Source: JBGSYN01 sp041750975 (GTDB lineage Bacteria > Pseudomonadota > Alphaproteobacteria > Geminicoccales > Geminicoccaceae). Taken from it: a DNA stretch of 7,042 nucleotides. A program made the translations under genes and the position numbers. The stretch is taken from assembly GCA_041750975.1 (NCBI GenBank), contig JBGSYN010000285.1:1-7042 (forward strand), read 5' to 3'. Shown here one piece after another: positions 5,775 to 7,042 of this stretch (within the stretch, counting starts at the first letter, position 1; every line of letters begins with the position of its first letter). A model generated the notes under the pieces. The model did no database searches. It was given only the letters and a program-made list of their open reading frames with translations, and was not told where the DNA came from.

Positions 5775-6794
5775 ATGAGTGTCACCCAGACTCGAAGCCA
5801 AGCAGCGAATGTGCCTTATAATATCGGGGTCGTCTTGGTCCCGGGCTTTTCGCTGATGGCGTTTGCGTCGACGTTCGAGCCCTTGCGTACCGCCAATACG
5901 CTCTCGGAAACCGATCTTTACCGCTGGCAGATGCTGTCGGCGGAGGGCGGGTTGGTGCCGGCAAGTGCCGGCTTGCAGGTCATGACGGAGCGGATCGAAT
6001 CTGCGTCGCCGGAATGCCCGAATTTGGTTGTCGTGTGCGCGGGCGTTGGCGGTGACAAATATCGAAGCCAAGTGCTGGAAGGAGCCTTGCGGCGCTTCGC
6101 CCGTCATGGCGTGGCGATCGCCGCGGTCAGCACGGCAAGCTTCGTTCTGGCGCATGCCGGCTTGCTGAACGGCCGGCCTTGCACGATTCATTGGGACTAT
6201 ATGGACGCGTTTCTGGAAGCGTTTCCGGAGCTGGATGTCCGCAGCAATCTCTATGTGATCGACGGCGACAGAATTACCTGCGCCGGCGGCTCGGCGGCAT
6301 TGGATCTGATGTTGCAACTAATTCGCCAACACCACGGCGATGCGCTGGCGCAAAAGGTTTCCGATCAATTCGTGCATGGCCAGCTTCGTGATCCCGAAGA
6401 CCAGCAGCGGCAGGACATTCGTCATCGCTATGGGATTGTCCACCCGCTCCTTATTCAGGCCGTCGGCATCATGGAGGAGACCATTGAGGATCCCGTGCCT
6501 AAATTCGAAATTGCACGCCTTGTCGGCATATCGATGCGGCAACTCGAGCGTCTGTTCAAACACAATATCGGCGTTTCGCCTTCGCGGTTCTATCTGACAA
6601 CCCGCCTGGACCGGGCTCGCAAGTTGTTGCGTCACACCAGCATGCCGATCACGGAGGTGGCATTCGCCTGCGGCTTCGAGACCGCATCGCACTTTGCCAA
6701 ATGCTACCGCGACTACTTCAAGATGCGGCCGAGCGACGATCGCCAACCAAGCGAATCGACATCCGGCGTTCAAAATGTCCGGTCAGCCGCCTGA
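5775..6794 (+). CDS. GlxA-family AraC-type transcriptional regulator (DJ-1/PfpI-like sensor domain)
   Basis: Cytoplasmic DNA-binding regulator of 339 residues, the usual family length. Residues 16-185 form a DJ-1/PfpI-like domain: YNIGVVLVPGFSLMAFASTF, then NLVVVCAGVGG, then AAVSTASFVLAHAGLLNGR. S119 stands where enzymatic relatives have the nucleophilic cysteine, so this is a ligand-sensing rather than catalytic domain. CTIHWDYMDAFLEAFPELDV and CAGGSAALDLMLQLI are typical of the GbdR/CdhR/SouR group that controls glycine betaine, carnitine and sarcosine catabolism. An AraC DNA-binding domain with two helix-turn-helix motifs follows (about 242-264 and 290-313, PITEVAFACGFETASHFAKC). The ATG at 5775 has no good ribosome site; I see no better start. 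It is the only transcription regulator in the window, and the methyltransferase block is a plausible target. That is inference, since the inverted repeats upstream of the genes do not share a half-site. Confidence 0.92.
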   Translation: MSVTQTRSQAANVPYNIGVVLVPGFSLMAFASTFEPLRTANTLSETDLYRWQMLSAEGGLVPASAGLQVMTERIESASPECPNLVVVCAGVGGDKYRSQVLEGALRRFARHGVAIAAVSTASFVLAHAGLLNGRPCTIHWDYMDAFLEAFPELDVRSNLYVIDGDRITCAGGSAALDLMLQLIRQHHGDALAQKVSDQFVHGQLRDPEDQQRQDIRHRYGIVHPLLIQAVGIMEETIEDPVPKFEIARLVGISMRQLERLFKHNIGVSPSRFYLTTRLDRARKLLRHTSMPITEVAFACGFETASHFAKCYRDYFKMRPSDDRQPSESTSGVQNVRSAA

Positions 6795-6798
6795 CCGG
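6779..6798 (+). terminator. Hairpin overlapping the regulator stop codon
   Basis: CCGGTCAG (6779-6786), loop CCGC, CTGACCGG (6791-6798): a perfect 8-bp stem with a tetraloop. The stop codon of the regulator (6792-6794) lies inside the stem. No T-run follows, so it is at best a weak or Rho-assisted terminator, or an RNA 3'-end stabiliser. Confidence 0.4.
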
Positions 6799-6815
6799 CC
6801 CGCTCGATAGTCGAG

Positions 6816-6908
6816 ATGTGCGGGCGCTACCTTCTCTACACCCCGATCGAAGCCTTGCAGCACGTATTCACCTTTTTTGAACGCCCGAATTTGCCGGCCA
6901 ACTACTAA
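6816..6908 (+). pseudogene. SRAP (SOS response-associated peptidase, YedK/HMCES-type) gene, truncated after 30 codons
   Basis: The first residues MCGRYLLYTPIEALQHVFTF are the hallmark N-terminus of the SRAP family. After removal of the initiator methionine, Cys2 bonds covalently to abasic sites in single-stranded DNA and so protects them. The frame continues to LPANY and stops at TAA 6906-6908, exactly where intact members go on with N-I-A-P-T. The rest (about 200 residues) is replaced by the end of an IS630-like element, so this copy is dead. There is no strong ribosome site; a small inverted repeat CTCGA-TAG-TCGAG (6803-6815) abuts the start codon. The stop codon is supplied at the insertion junction. 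Confidence 0.85.
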
Positions 6909-7042
6909 CCTCCCAACATTTTACCTGACATTTGGTTTTGGCTGTGGTAGGTGTTGGCAATGGAAGGGCGGGATTTTCGCAGTATTGGTCGGGCGGCGCA
7001 GGAGGAATTGCGGCGTCGGGCCTTGTGGCTGATCGGTCAGGA
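6905..7042 (+). mobile_element. IS630-like insertion sequence, left end (continues past the window)
   Basis: Sequence continuity with the SRAP gene is lost between 6903 and 6908. The element's transposase begins 50-odd bases later. IS630-family elements insert at TA and duplicate it. The TA in the conserved tyrosine codon (6903-6904) is the better candidate target. If the TA at 6906-6907 were the target, the native next codon would start with TA, which does not fit the conserved asparagine. That puts the left end at about 6905 (CTAACCTCCC). The other end is outside the window, so terminal repeats cannot be compared. Confidence 0.7.
6960..7042 (+). CDS. IS630-like transposase, N-terminal fragment at window edge
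   Basis: ATG 6960 with TAGGTG (6948-6953) six bases upstream. The 27 visible residues, MEGRDFRSIGRAAQEELRRR followed by ALWLIGQ, match the start of IS630-family transposases common in alphaproteobacteria, where a helix-turn-helix domain and then a DDE domain follow. No frameshift is seen in the visible part; whether the gene is intact cannot be judged. Confidence 0.72.
   Translation, partial: MEGRDFRSIGRAAQEELRRRALWLIGQ

Noticed and set aside
6803..6815. CTCGA-TAG-TCGAG dyad before the SRAP start as an SOS (LexA) box
   Set aside because: It does not match the alphaproteobacterial LexA pattern GTTC-N7-GTTC, and it is short enough to be chance.
1..7042. CRISPR array, tRNA, rRNA, phage-defence or toxin-antitoxin genes
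   Set aside because: I looked on both strands and found no regularly spaced repeats, no tRNA-like cloverleaf and no recognisable defence or toxin motifs.

Overview
The window looks like chromosomal DNA of a GC-rich alphaproteobacterium, probably of the Rhizobiales. The basis is the codon use, a ROSE-type RNA thermometer in front of an hsp20 gene, a non-pyrrolysine MttB-family methyltransferase, a GlxA/GbdR-type AraC regulator, and insertion sequences of IS1595-like and IS630-like type. No database search was possible, so family names come from motif recognition.

Layout: 1-540 is the end of an IS1595-like insertion sequence on the minus strand. Its transposase carries a +1 frameshift that destroys the fourth cysteine of the zinc ribbon. 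From 541 to 755 is a gene-free AT-richer stretch with short dyads. From 756 to 4730 is a plus-strand catabolic block: an MttB-superfamily methyltransferase, a 98-residue tryptophan-rich protein I do not recognise, a zinc-dependent medium-chain alcohol dehydrogenase, a long perfect inverted repeat, and a DapA-superfamily aldolase/lyase. Convergent to it, and separated by a 24-bp palindromic terminator, is a minus-strand hsp20 gene with a ROSE-like leader. Upstream of hsp20 lies the decayed C-terminal part of an SRPBCC (MxaD-like) gene with a -1 frameshift and no N-terminus. From 5775 to 6794 is a GlxA-family regulator on the plus strand. Last comes the first 30 codons of an SRAP (YedK/HMCES-type) gene, cut off by an IS630-like element that runs off the window.

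How the genes may work together: MttB-family enzymes demethylate quaternary or tertiary amines. GlxA regulators of the GbdR/CdhR/SouR type sense betaine, carnitine or sarcosine. A zinc dehydrogenase and a DapA-fold lyase could process the carbon skeleton. I infer a small quaternary-amine or related catabolic island, possibly controlled by the GlxA protein. The cognate corrinoid protein and its activator are not in the window, the substrate cannot be read from the sequence, and the regulator is separated from the block by hsp20. The island is bounded by insertion sequences and gene debris on both sides, which suggests local rearrangement or transfer.
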